In this document: positions 1 through 10,905 of the stretch, piece after piece
Layout of the letters: each line of letters opens with the position of its first letter
Position numbering within the stretch: position 1 is the stretch's first letter
Assembly: GCA_047967505.1 (NCBI GenBank)
Contig: CM106539.1
Origin: Dipteris shenzhenensis
Lineage: Eukaryota > Polypodiophyta > Polypodiopsida > Gleicheniales
Length of the DNA: 64,000 bases
Reading direction: 5' to 3' (one strand)
Position numbers and translations under genes: made by a program
Notes under the pieces: model-generated
Databases searched by the model: none
The model's input: the letters and a program-made list of their open reading frames with translations, nothing else
Told to the model about the DNA's origin: nothing

Positions 1-294
1 GAGACCGAGATGCACGGCACCCCTTGACGGGCATCAACGTCCCATCACCAGCTATGCACCAGCCAGGGGGACATGACATACGGAGGATTCCGCTCCGCTC
101 CAGTCCTTTGCTTTTCATTGTTACATCCAGATGTATCTGATTATGTATGATCAGACTTAGGATTCAGCACGAGTGATGATGCTCGTTTCAGTAGCTCCAC
201 CCTTACTGTGATTTGTATCAGGTTTTTTTTAAGTCTCAGACCCATCGGTCTTCCAAAGACTCTAATAAAATTTCATTCTTTCTTTCTTTCTACA
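1..294 (+). mobile_element. 3' end of an LTR, truncated by the window edge
   Basis: The block ends in TACA at 294 and is followed one base later by a tRNA-iMet primer-binding site, so it is the end of a 5' LTR on the + strand. An AATAAA signal lies at 264-269, followed by a (TTTC)n tract, as expected near the R/U5 end. The start lies outside the window. It does not resemble the LTR at 10906-11212, so its link to the gypsy element downstream is uncertain. Confidence 0.6.
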
Positions 295-295
295 T

Positions 296-307
296 TGGTA
301 TCAGAGC
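296..307 (+). other. Primer-binding site, tRNA-iMet type
   Basis: TGGTATCAGAGC is complementary to the 3' end of plant initiator tRNA-Met, the usual primer for copia elements and many chromoviruses. It starts one base after the LTR end. Confidence 0.75.
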
Positions 308-309
308 GC

Positions 310-1414
310 TGACTCTGGCACCTTTGTTTCCCCCCCCTCACCTTCACTTCGAGGCACAATCTGGCACACTTTGGGACCAAGAGCGTTTCCTTTGGATGAT
401 ACTTGCGTGGAGGCTTATGCTGCATCTACCGCCCTGACGAACCGACTGACTACAAAGAGAGACACTTGCGGCAAAGATACTGTTGCTTACGAAGGGCTGA
501 ACTTGCCAAGCCTTGCTTGACCGTCTAGCCCTGGCGCATCTTGGCGCCGCTACCTTGGTCTGCTGCCTTGAAGAACCTCCAGGCTGCTTTGAAGAACATC
601 CAGGCCAGTCCTGTCGACCAAACCAAAGCACCTAAGCCAGCTCCCTTCTAGTCTTGTCGACCAAACCGATACCCGACTAGTTTCGTTGCGTCGATGAACA
701 ATCATTGCCAAGTTCCGTCATCATCCAACCCGTCACCCGTCATCATCCAATCTATCTTAGGGTATAGCTATTCAGTCGCTCAGGCCCTCAACCTGTCAGC
801 CGCCATAGCCTCAAGGAGGTTTCTGCTATTTCGATGGAGCACCCACGTCGCTACTCCCCCATCGTCCTTGCTTGCCTAAGCCATCCCCGCCATCCACGCC
901 ACGCCCCATCCCGTCGTCGTCTCCAAGCAACGCTTGCAAAAAAACCTTAGCTTCCTAAGGCTCAGTCAGCTAGGTTTGGTTAGGTCTAGCTAGTTAGTGG
1001 GTTGAGTTACTTTGTTTAGGTTTAGTTAGTTTGGTATGGTTAGGTTGGGTCAAACTAACTAGGGTTGAGTACCTCATAGGTTGGTTAGGTTAGGCTAACC
1101 AACAGTCCTAACTGCCTTAGGAGTCTTAGGTTATTGCTGTACTAACTGTCCTAGGTGACTTAGGAATCCCCCCCCCCCCCCCCCAAAAAAAAAGGAAAAA
1201 CAGTTCACTTTCAGCCTCTTTTTAGGGGTCTTTCAGAACCCATTTGGAGCCATTTTGGCTCCGTTTTGAAGCTTCTTCGACGACCTTTCTTCTAAGTCTC
1301 TCCATCGACATTTTTGTGTTTTCCACATACTATCTCAGGGGCTCATTACAGCAGGGTTTTTGTTATCCATTTCTCCTTGCCTACATTTGAGCTCTCTCTC
1401 CAGGGCCAGTCACC
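310..1414 (+). mobile_element. Retrotransposon leader, non-coding
   Basis: No convincing gene lies here. Parts of 400-660 may be worn coding sequence but I recognise no domain. From 957 to 1165 the sequence is a degenerate tract of GTTAG/CTAAC units, followed by 17 C (1168-1184) and 9 A (1185-1193), and then a stretch containing CATTTGGAGCC. The same order recurs near 54.2 kb and 60.0 kb, so this is a repeat-family module. The stretch ends at the ATG of the gypsy gag at 1415. Confidence 0.5.
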
Positions 1415-1755
1415 ATGGCACTGAAGCGTGTTCCTCGTGATATATTGCATGACTCTGATGAGGCTGCTCAGTATGAGCAAGTGCCTGCCACAGTGGTTGC
1501 ATCCACTGGTGGTGCAGAGGTTCCTTCCACTCAGCCTCTCTCTCCTGCATCCCAGGAAGTGCAAGCAATGCACGCCGCAGAGTCACAGTTTCTGGTGCCC
1601 TTTCCTCTATGCTCCAGGGTGCTTTCCGCCAGATAGGATAGGAGTTCAGCCAGCAGCTTACCACAGCCATGGCTATGCAGGATACGGCTCTTGTCTAGAT
1701 GGGACAGCAGATTGGTCAGGAGATCACATCTGCCATTGCTATGCAGGATAAGGAT
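1415..1755 (+). pseudogene. Gypsy gag, N-terminal part (interrupted)
   Basis: Starts at an ATG after a CT-rich leader and reads MALKRVPRDILHD. The frame shifts between about 1500 and 1590 and then continues as a Gln/Met-rich gag segment broken by TAG stops at 1639-1641 and 1696-1698. Both stops sit where a glutamine would fit a Gln-rich run. It is cut at 1756-1760 (AAGCA) by the nested element and resumes at 5651. It would encode the N-terminus of the capsid polyprotein; it cannot be translated as it stands. Confidence 0.7.
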
Positions 1756-1760
1756 AAGCA
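1756..1760. repeat. Target-site duplication AAGCA, left copy
   Basis: AAGCA just before the first LTR is repeated at 5646-5650 just after the third LTR. The gag frame continues across the site when the insert and one copy are ignored. Confidence 0.85.
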
Positions 1761-2485
1761 TGTTAAGCAACTACAATCCCCAATTTAGGGGCAAACAAAC
1801 CAGCAGCCAGCAGGGCCATGCTGTTGGCCAGAATCAGGCCGACCAGCTGGTCTGGCCAGCTGGCCAGCCCACCGACCAGCTGGCCGACCAGCTGGCCGAC
1901 GAGCTGGCCAGTCCACCGACCAGCTGGCCGACCTCCTAGGTCAGGTCTATAAAAGACTCCCTACCCCCTCACTCTCAGTGGACTGGACCTGCAGCTGCTC
2001 CTCACCTCCTCCATCCTTTGCTGCAGCCCCTCCTGCTCGAGATCTACTCCTCTGCTCCAGTTCTGCCCCAACTCCTCTGTCTCTCTATTCCTCTCCTTCA
2101 GATCTAGCCCTGAACCTCCAGCTGCTGCTCCAGATCTGCTCCTGACTGCTGCCTGACAAGCTTCCACATTTCTCCTCTTCATCTGCTGCCATCCTCTCCT
2201 ACCTCTAGGGCAGCTCCAGCTCTTCATCATCTTCGTCATCATCGAGCTACACGGAGGACTGCGTTTCGCTCCCTCTGCTGCTATCTTTTCTACTGTTTCT
2301 CTACATGGAATCATCTTTCTGATTCACCTCAGCCACGGTCCTTGAGACACGAAGGCTTGAGGTTCTTGTATTCAGTTTTTCATATTACCAAACAGGCACT
2401 ATGTTTTTTGAGTTCCGTTCTTCAGTTGTGTCTGAGTATCGTCTATTTTTGATCGCTCCACTGTAAACCCTATCGTTTCTCTATA
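1761..2485 (+). repeat. LTR 1 of the tandem element
   Basis: Contains an array of CAGCTG-centred palindromes (about 1845-1930) immediately upstream of a TATA box, then transcribed CT-rich sequence. It is followed directly by a primer site at 2486. Confidence 0.9.
1948..1955 (+). promoter_or_regulatory. TATA box of LTR 1
   Basis: TATAAAAG lies right after the CAGCTG array. The equivalents are 3537-3544 in LTR 2 and 5110-5117 in LTR 3. Confidence 0.7.
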
Positions 2486-3342
2486 TGGTATCAGAGCCAT
2501 GGTGATCTAAAGACCCCAGATCTCTGGTGATCTAAAGATCTTGCTTCTTCATGGAGGCCATAGGTACGGGGAGCATCACTCCTATGAACATATCAGTTTC
2601 CTCTTCATTCCGCTGCGCACTACGGGAGAGAACTCCATCTTCTACTCCCATCCCTCCCTCCCTTTCTAAACTCCATCTTCTACTCCCATCCCTCCCTTTC
2701 TAAACTCCATCTTCTACTCCCATCCCTCCCTTTCTAACCTCCATCTTCTACTCCCATCCCTCCCTCCCTTTTCGGTTTCAGGCTTGACCCTGCCCATTCC
2801 TTCGAACAAGGAGGTCATGATCCTTCACCTCTACCACCATCGGCATCGACTTCCAGGATCTACAAGTTCTCCCTAAGCGGGACCCTTTCTGTTCAGATGT
2901 GTCTTGATGACTGTTGTTTCGAATCTTGTCCAGCATGGAGGTGGGGTAGACTCCTCTCTCTCGAGGTCCAAGATCGGGCACACACTGGCTCACTGTTCAG
3001 CTACGACCTCTTCCTTTGGCGGAATCCCGCCATCTCTGGATTATCAGTGCTGCTACGACATATTTGTTCTTTACCTTTGCTTTTCCCTCCACCTTTCGGC
3101 GGTGAGAGGGGGTGGCTTATTCTCTCGAGCTTCACAGTGTTCTTATTTCTGCTGATCATACGTGTAACTAAGGCACTTGAGGAAGTGAACAATTCCCTTG
3201 CAAGGGCACTCCTCTTGTGACCTTCTCTGCATTTTTGCATTGCATCTCTTGGGCATTTCGCAGGGATAGCCACCGTCGACATCTCTACACGAAGCTCCAA
3301 GCACACAATGTCTGCCCCTCCAAATTGGCAATCGAGAGGGGG
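2486..3342 (+). mobile_element. Internal region 1 of the tandem element
   Basis: Begins with the iMet primer site TGGTATCAGAGCC (2486-2498). Around 2630-2775 there are four copies of a ~40-bp unit based on CTCCATCTTCTACTCCCATC. The end can be read as a short frame ending SKLAIERGC, like the last residues of copia polyproteins, whose final Cys codon and stop are the TGT TAA that opens the next LTR. The last bases before it (GAGAGGGGG) are the polypurine tract. It carries no functional gene. Confidence 0.75.
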
Positions 3343-4074
3343 TGTTAAGCAACTACAATCCCCAATTTAGGGCCAAACAAACCAGCAGCCAGCAGAGCCA
3401 TGCTATCGGCTAGAATCAGGCCGACCAGCTGGCCAGCCCACCGACGAGTTGGCCGACCAGCTGGCCAGCCCACCGACGAGCTGGCCGACGAGCTGGCCAG
3501 TCCACCGACCAGCTGGCCGACCTCCTAGGTCAGGCCTATAAAAGACTCCCTACCTCCTCACTCTCAGTGGACTGGACTTGTAGCTGCTCCTCACCTCCTC
3601 CATCCTTTGCTGCTGCCCCTTCTGCTCCAGATCTACTCCTCTGCTCCAGTTCTGCCCCAACTCCTCTGTCTCTCTATTCCTCTCCTTCAGATCTAGCCCT
3701 GAACCTCCAGCTGCTGCTCCAGATCTGCTCCTGACTGTTTCCTGACAAGCTTCCACATTTCTCCTCTTCATCTGCTGCCATCCTCTCCTACCTCTAGGGC
3801 AGCTCCAGCTCTTCATCATCTTCGTCATCATCGAGCTACACGGAGGACTGCGTTTCGCTCCCTCTGCTGCTATCTTTTCTACTGTTTCTCTACATGGAAT
3901 CATCTTTGTGATTCACCTCAGCCACGGTCCTTGAGACGCGACGGCTTGAGGTTCTTGTATTTAGTTTTTCATATTACCAAACAGGCACTATGTTTTCTGA
4001 GTTCCGTTCTTTAGTTGTGTCTGAGTATCGTCTATTTTTGATCGCTCCACTGCAAACTCTATCGTTTCTCTATA
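3343..4074 (+). repeat. LTR 2 of the tandem element
   Basis: Same family as LTR 1, shared between the two internal regions. The CAGCTG array differs in unit number and order. TATA box at 3537-3544. Confidence 0.9.
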
Positions 4075-4927
4075 TGGTATCAGAGCCATGGTGATCTAAA
4101 AACCCCAGATCTCTGGTGATCTAAAGATCTTGCTTCTTCATGGAGGCCATAGGTACGGGGAGCATCACTCCTATGAACATATCAGTTTCCTCTTCATTCC
4201 GCTGCGCACTACGGGAGAGAACTCCATCTTCTACTCCCATCCCTCCCTCCCTTTCTAAACTCCATCTTCTACTCCCATCCCTCCCTTTCTAAACTCCATC
4301 TTCTACTCCCATCCCTCCCTTTCTAACCTCCATCTTCTACTCCCATCCCTCCCTCCCTTTTCGATTTCAGGCTTGACCCTGCCCATTCCTTCGAACAAGG
4401 AGGTCATGATCCTTCACCTCTACCACCATCGGCATCGACTTCCAGGATCTACAAGTTCTCCCTAGGCGGGACCCTTTCTATTCAGATGTGTCTTGATGAC
4501 TGTTGTTTCGAATCTTGTCCAGCATGGAGGTGGGGTAGACTCCTCTCTCTCGAGGTCCAAGATCGGGCACACACTGGCTCACTGTTCAGCTACAACCTCT
4601 TCCTTTGGCGGAATCCCACCATCTCTGGATTATCAGTATTGCTACGACATATTTGTTCTTTACCTTTGCTTTTCCCTCCACCTTTCGGCGGTGAGAGGGG
4701 GTGGCTTATTCTCTCGAGCTTCACAGTGTTCTTATTTCTACTGATCATACGTGTAACTAAGGCACTTGAGGAGGTGAACAATTCCCTTGCAAGTGCACTC
4801 CTCTGTGACCTCTGCATTTTTGCATTGCATCTCTTGGGCATTTCGCAGGGATAGCCACTGTCGACATCTCTACATGAAGCTCCAAGCACACAATGTCTGC
4901 CCCTCCAAATTGGCAATTGAGAGGGGG
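4075..4927 (+). mobile_element. Internal region 2 of the tandem element
   Basis: A close copy of 2486-3342, with the same primer site, CTCCATCTT minisatellite, copia-like tail and polypurine tract. Only scattered substitutions and small indels separate the copies. Confidence 0.85.
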
Positions 4928-5645
4928 TGTTAAGCAACTACAATCCCCAATTTAGGGGCAAACAAACCAACAGCCAGCAGGGCCATGCTATCGGCCAGAA
5001 TCAGGCCGATCAGCTGGTCTGGCCAACCTAGACTTGGCCGACCAGCTGGCTAGCCCACCGACCAGCTGGCTAGTCCACCGACCAGCTGGCCGACCTCCTA
5101 GGTCAGGCCTATAAAAGACTCCCTACCCCCTCACTCTCAGTGGACTGGACCTGCACTGCTCCTCACCTCCTCCATCCTTTGCTGCAGCCCCTCCTGCTCC
5201 AGATTTACTCCTCTGCTCTAGTTTTGTCCCAACTCCTCTGTCTCTCTATTCCTCTCCTTCAGATCTAGCCCTGAACCTCCAACTGCTGCTCCAGATCTGC
5301 TCCTGACTGTTGCCTGACAAGCTTCCACATTTCTCCTCTTCATCTGCTGCCATCCTCTCCTACCTCTAGGGCAGCTCCAGCTCTTCATCATCTTCGTCAT
5401 CATCGAGCTACACGGAGGACTGCGTTTCGCTCCCTCTGCTGCTATCTTTTCTACTGTTTCTCTACATGGAATCATCTTTGTGATTCACCTCAGCCACGGT
5501 CCTTGAGACACGACGGCTTGAGGTTCTTGTATTTAGTTTTTCATATTACCAAATAGGCACTATGTTTTTGAGTTCCGTTCTTCAGTTGTGTCTGAGTATC
5601 GTCTATTTTTTATCGCTCCACTACAAACCCTATCGTTTCTCTATA
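4928..5645 (+). repeat. LTR 3 of the tandem element
   Basis: Third LTR, ending CTATA and followed by the right AAGCA at 5646-5650. Its palindrome array is partly replaced by diverged units. TATA box at 5110-5117. Confidence 0.9.
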
Positions 5646-5650
5646 AAGCA

Positions 5651-7255
5651 GCCCGCACCCCGGCAAGGGGACCATTCAGACAGTCAAGATGTTTTGTCTG
5701 CTCCACGCAAGGGTTTTATGGCAAATGCTCGTCGTGCCTATGAGCATCAGTCTTCTGGACCATTGCATGTACCCCAGCTTGGGGATTATCTGGACATAGA
5801 TGATGCATTTTCTGTGCTACAGAGCACCTTCTTGTAGGATGTCAGGCCATCTTTTGGCTCTTAGCTTTCTGCATCTATGCAGGCTGAGCCGTCTCTTTTG
5901 GGCTGACCCGTTGGGGTGCATCCGGCTAGTGCTCCTTTCACCGCACCAACGAGTATGCCTGGAGTTGGCTTGGGTTTATATGGCAGCCCACACCCCTGGG
6001 AGAGAGGTCAGTCCTCTTCTCAGCCCTTTGGCATGCCATCATTTGGAGAGATGCATTTGGTAGAGAGACCCAGCCCGAAGTTCATGCACCTATTGCTCCA
6101 CCAGCGAGCACATATAGCTAGACGCAGCCAGTGCATCAGATGGCAGCAGCTTTTATGCAGTAGGGGGTTGGTGGTGGGCAGCAAGCCACTTTTGATGACA
6201 TGTTGGTAGATTCTTTGCGTTCATACAGGGCCCTACTTGAGGCCATCAAACTTGAGATGCCCTTCTCCGATTATGTGAACCTCAAGCGTGATGATGCCCC
6301 CACTTCTGGAGGTTACGCACACAAGAATTATGCAGCCAAGGATATGAAGGACAAACTCACAGTGCATAAGTTTAAAGAGGACACTCGCACTCCCAATGAG
6401 TTGGAGGAGTGGCTCACGAAGTTGGAAGACTATTTCTGCTTCTACCCCAAGTCTGAGGAGGAGCGCATCATTTTTGCAGGTATGCATATTTAGGACTATG
6501 CCCACACATGGTGGCGATACATGAGGGATTTGCCTTAGAAACCAACCACTTGGAGGGGTTTCAAAGAATTGATGGTCACTACATTTGTATCTCCACTTGT
6601 ATTGGATCAAAACTTGGCTGAATTTTATGCCTTGTCATAGACCGGTACGGTCCTGGAGTACTTGCAACGCTTTTGGAGGCTTTCCCTGTTTGTGCAGGAC
6701 GTATCTAAAAAGGGAAAGCTGTTGCGTTTCATCCATGGGTTAAATTCTTCTCTCGCTGCAGATGTGAAGGCACACAACCCTCAAACAATTGAGAGGGCAG
6801 CTCAGCTTGCAGAAGTATTTGAGCCTAAATATGCTTGCAAGCACATAAATGCCATGGGCAGCTCACATGCTACGGGGTATGACGCTGAGTCGAAGCCTAA
6901 GTTTGCCGAGTGGACTGACAAGAAATCTGCAGTAGCACCATTTCCTCGCTTTCCTACTGTCTCGGGTAGTAAGATGCCGTATGCCAGGCCTTACAGGTAT
7001 CTTGATGCCAAGCCTGGAGGCAAGCCTACTGCTGGAAATGAGCAAGCTGAGATAAAACAGCATACACGGGCAATAATGGACAGCAGAAAGAAGGCCAACT
7101 TATGTTTTAAATGTGGCGAGAAATGGACTCCTGAGCACAGGAATGTGTGCAAGATGCGCAACAGTGGTACTGCCAAGCTCAGCATGATCATTGACCTCTC
7201 AGATGACGAGGAGTTGTTTGATGCCCCAGGTTCTTTGGATACGTCTCAAGATTAG
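5651..7255 (+). pseudogene. Gypsy gag, main part
   Basis: Continues the gag begun at 1415. It contains the retrotransposon gag (capsid) domain with recognisable LEEWLTKLEDYF and TWWRYMRDLP segments, and a C-terminal knuckle-like NLCFKCGEKWTPEHRNVC (about 7099-7152; CX2C-X6-H-X3-C, not a standard CCHC spacing). In-frame stops occur at 5835-5837, 6491-6493, 6536-6538, 6638-6640 and 7253-7255. All five are TAG. There is also a frame change in the 5840-6200 region. In a working element it would build the capsid and bind RNA; here it is broken. Confidence 0.8.
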
Positions 7256-8049
7256 ATGGCAAATACACATGATGCAGATGAGGCCCTTGACACTGGAGCC
7301 ACGAAGGGCACTGACTTTCCTTTTGATCCTAGTGGTGCTACTGCGCATGACACTCATGTTTCTCATTCGTATGAGATTCTACCCACTGGTGGCATGAGAG
7401 GCCGTAGGCCAACACTCTTTTCTGTTGAGCATCAAGATGCGATACCTTTTTATGCACGTGAAGATGCAGGTGGTAATGCTCCTGTGAACGAGGATGAGGT
7501 TTATTGGGATGCCCAGCCAACACTTTATACTATTTCCATGCATGCCCTGATGGGTGCTAGAAGTGCTGATACTATCAGATTAACGGGGATGATTAATGGC
7601 AGGATTGTGCATGTGTTGGTGGATAGCGGTAGCACCCAAAGTTTTGTTAACTGCAAGACCTTACAGAGGGTTGGGCTGATTGCTACTGAGATAGACCATG
7701 GGCTGAGAGTAGAAGTGGCCAATGGACAGCATATGATTGGTAGATCTTGTTGCCAAGATGCAAGGATTAAGTTCTCTGATGACTATACATTTGCAAGTGA
7801 TCTCTTGGCACTTGACATGGGCCCAATAGATGTTGTCCTGGGCTGTGATTGGTTGCTATCACTGGGCAAAATCAGCATGGATTTCAATGCCTTAACACTT
7901 AGCTTTGTCCATAGGGGTGGATCAGTTACATTGCATGGTATTGCAGGTCATTTCAGCAAGGCAGTTGGCCAGAGAGCTCAAGAGGGGCAGTGCCATATAT
8001 GCATTAAATGTATCAGTAACGTGGCACTTCCCGTGTTGATGATTGTGAT
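7256..8049 (+). pseudogene. Gypsy aspartic protease region
   Basis: About 265 residues. The catalytic motif reads VLVDSGSTQSFV (about 7611-7650), with the flap and the conserved DVVLGCDWLLSLG near 7830-7865, as in gypsy proteases. It follows the gag frame after a TAG stop and runs out of frame with the reverse transcriptase: the protease frame ends at 8077 while the RT frame is open from before 8050. The protease core looks intact; the connection to the polyprotein is not. Confidence 0.8.
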
Positions 8050-9316
8050 ATGCAGAGATTGCTCTCAGAGTTTGTAGATGTGTTTGCTGATTTGCCATCT
8101 CAGTTGCCTCCGAAAAGAGATTTAGATCATGCCATAGTCTTGGAACCGGGCAGTAAGCCAATCAATAAGGCCCCATACCGACTCTCTAAGGTAGAACAGG
8201 AAGAAGTGGCAACTCAAGTGAGGGACTTACTTCAGAAGAGTTTCATCACTCATAGCACTTCTCCTTTTGCATCCCTTGTGCTCCTGGTGAAAAAGAAGGA
8301 TGGGTCTTACTGTATGTGCATTGACTACAGAGACTTGAATAAGGTCACCATCAAAAACAGGTTTCCAATGCCCATGATAGATGACCTATTGGATGAACTC
8401 AAGGGTGCTCAGTTTTTCACTATGATTGATTTGAGGTTCGGCTATTATCAGATTAGAATGAAAGCTGGGGATGAGCACAAGACAGCCTTTCGCACAGAGA
8501 GGGGACTGTATGAGTTCAAGGTGATGCCTTTTGGATTGACCAATGCACCAACTACCTTCCAGGCACTCATGAACAAGATTTTGCAGCCTCTCCTTTTCAA
8601 ATATGTGTTGGTATTTTTTGATGACATCCTCATTTACAGCAAGGATAAGCAGGAGCACATCAGACATGTCAAGCAAGTGCTAGAAGTTTTGAGGTTGCAT
8701 CAGCTTTATGCTAAAGCCAGCAAATGCATTTTTATGGCACAAGAGGTTGAGTATCTTGGTCACATTGTGAGCAAGGATGGCATTTGAGTGGATCTTGCAA
8801 AAGTGAAATGCATTGAGGATTGGCCGCAGCCACGCAACCCTACTCAGTTGAGGGGATGTCTAGGTCTTGCTTCCTTCTACAGGCGCTTTATTCGCAAGTT
8901 TGCTAAGGGGGCAGCCCCTCTGACAGGCCTTTTGAAGAAGGATGCTTTTATGTGGTCTACAGATGCACAGCGCAGCTTTGAAGACCTGAAATTCGCCCTC
9001 ACTCATGCTCCTGTGTTGGTATGCCCTGATTTTTCACGTACTTTCATTGTGGAGGCAGATGCTAGTGGCAAAGGATTAGGGGCTGTGCTAAGATAGGAAC
9101 ACGGGGTAATTGCTTTTGAAAGCAGGAAATTGGATGCCAAGGAACTAGATTATCATGTGTATGATCAGGAAATGTTGGCTATCCTCCATGCTTTTGAAAA
9201 ATGGGACCACTACCTATACGGTAGCAAAATCAAGGTTAAGATAGATCATAGGACACTCAGGTATTTCCTTACGCAGCCCGACTTGTCAATGAAGTAGAAG
9301 AGGTGGTTGACTAAGG
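8050..9316 (+). pseudogene. Gypsy reverse transcriptase and RNase H
   Basis: RT motifs are well kept: [48 protein letters not shown] and the catalytic [11 protein letters not shown] near 8620. A TGA (8785-8787) follows SKDGI, and the connection then continues as LRGCLGLASFYRRFIRKF. RNase H begins at VEADASGKGLGAVL. TAG stops lie at 9094-9096 and 9295-9297. A 10-bp direct duplication (TTGACTAAGG, about 9307-9326) shifts the frame just before the integrase. Reverse transcriptase copies the element RNA; this copy cannot make it. Confidence 0.85.
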
Positions 9317-10882
9317 TTGACTAAGGTTCAGTCTTATGATTTCGACATCGAGTACAGGAAAGGGAAAGAAAACATGGTTGTAGATGCCTTATCCCGTATG
9401 TGGGCTTGCAGTTTGTCTGCCATTTCTACTATCTACCAGGAGTGGATTCATGGTATTCAGGAAGAATACATGCAGGATTCTAAGGCAGCTTCCATATTTG
9501 TGGAGTTACAGAGGCCATCGAGCCAGGGGCATGCTGAATTTAAGCTGCATAATGGGCTGTTGTGGTGCAAGGACAGAATTTATTTGGTGCCAGATTCAAA
9601 GTACCGACTGCTGGTCTTACAGGAAATGCACTCATCTCCTATGGCAGGACATGTGGGTATTACTAAGACATATGAAAAGATCAAACAGAGCTTTATCTGG
9701 GATGGCTTGTGGCGGGATGTAGTTAAATTTGTCAGTGAATGTTTGCCCTGCCAGCAAAAGAAAGTGGACAGCCGATTACCCGCGGGTCTCTTGCAGCCAT
9801 TACCTATTCCAGAAGGTAAATGGACTCACATTGCTATGGATTTCATCACAGGGTTGCCTTCCACAGAGCGGGGATGGGATAGCATTTTTGTGGTAGGCCC
9901 ATTTCATACCCACTAAGACCCGTTATTCAGCATCACAGGTTGCTTGATAGTTCATCGATTCCCTCGGGAGATTGTCAGCGACAGAGATGCAAAATTTATG
10001 GGTCACTTTTGGCAGGAATTATTTACAGAGGTGGGTACTTCTCTTACACCTAGCACTGCTTACCACCCTGAGACAAATGGACAGTCAGAAAGGGTGAACA
10101 AATGGCTGGAGGAGTATTTGAGGCATTTCTGTCATGACACATAGAAGTCTTGGGATAAGTGGTTGGCACTTGCTGAATTTTGTTACAGTAGTACCAAGCA
10201 CATCTCTATTGGCATGAGCCCGTTCGAGGCTATGTATGGATGCATAGTGGGTATGCCATCTTTAGTTGCAGACATGGCTGTGAGAAATCAGCAAGCAAGA
10301 AATGACTTGGAGAGTATGGATGCCCTTCTGCAATTGGCTAAAAAGAACATGCAGGATGCCCAAGCCAAGCAGAAGAAGTATGCGGATGAACGCAGGAGGT
10401 ATCCGTCTTTTGAAGAAGGGGATTTTGTGCACTTACGCTTCCATAAGAACCGTTATGCCTTGCTGAAGGGTAACACCAACACGAAGCTTGCTCACAGGTA
10501 TTACGGTCCCTACAGGATTATCCGCAAAGTTGGCGAGGTGGCGTATGAGTTGGAGCTACCCAGGACCTCCAGGATTCATAATGTTTTCCATGTATCCTTG
10601 CTGAAGCCACATGTAGGACAGCATGTCCAAGTCCTTCTTGAGCTACCAACTATGGATGAGGAGGGCCACATACTCTATGTTCCGGAGCGCATCATGGGTT
10701 TCAGGGATCACGTACTCCGAAAAAAAGTCTACACCGAGTATCTTATCAAGTGGCAGGGACTCCCTGAGGATGAGAACTCATGGCAGCGAGAGCATTGTTC
10801 AGGACAACCCCTATCTGCTACCGGGCTGATTAGTATTTGCTGTTTGCTGCACCTATTTAACAGCCCGCATATGAAATTTTAA
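9317..10882 (+). pseudogene. Gypsy integrase with chromodomain-like C-terminus
   Basis: The HHCC zinc region (GHVGITKTYEKIKQSFIWDG then CLPCQQKK) is present. The first catalytic Asp is in HIAMDFITGLP, the second in REIVSDRDAKF, and the Glu in TNGQSERVNKWLEEY. About 20 bp is missing after FVVG near 9895, and stops occur at 9914-9916 (TAA) and 10142-10144 (TAG). The C-terminus has the GPYRIIRKVG fold and a chromodomain-like YTEYLIKWQGLPEDENSW (about 10735-10790). Chromodomains steer integration toward particular chromatin marks. Confidence 0.8.
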
Positions 10883-10905
10883 GGGCAAAATTCTATGGGA
10901 AGGGA

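Larger units (their letters stand above)
1761..5645 (+). mobile_element. Non-autonomous LTR element as an LTR-int-LTR-int-LTR tandem
   Basis: Three LTRs of about 725, 732 and 718 bp (1761-2485, 3343-4074, 4928-5645) alternate with two near-identical internal regions of about 855 bp. Each LTR starts TGTTAAGC and ends CTATA; the TG...TA ends are unusual but the AAGCA duplication at the outer edges fixes them. Each internal region starts with an iMet primer site and ends with a purine tract. No protease, integrase or reverse transcriptase domain is present. The tandem form suggests unequal recombination between LTRs after insertion, or insertion of a preformed dimer. Confidence 0.9.

Noticed and set aside
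1639-10144. TAG as a reassigned Gln codon, or correction by U-to-C RNA editing
   Set aside because: The neighbouring young element ends gag at TAA and uses no internal TAG in pol, and U-to-C editing is known from plant organelles, not nuclear transposons. Decay of methylated CAG is simpler.
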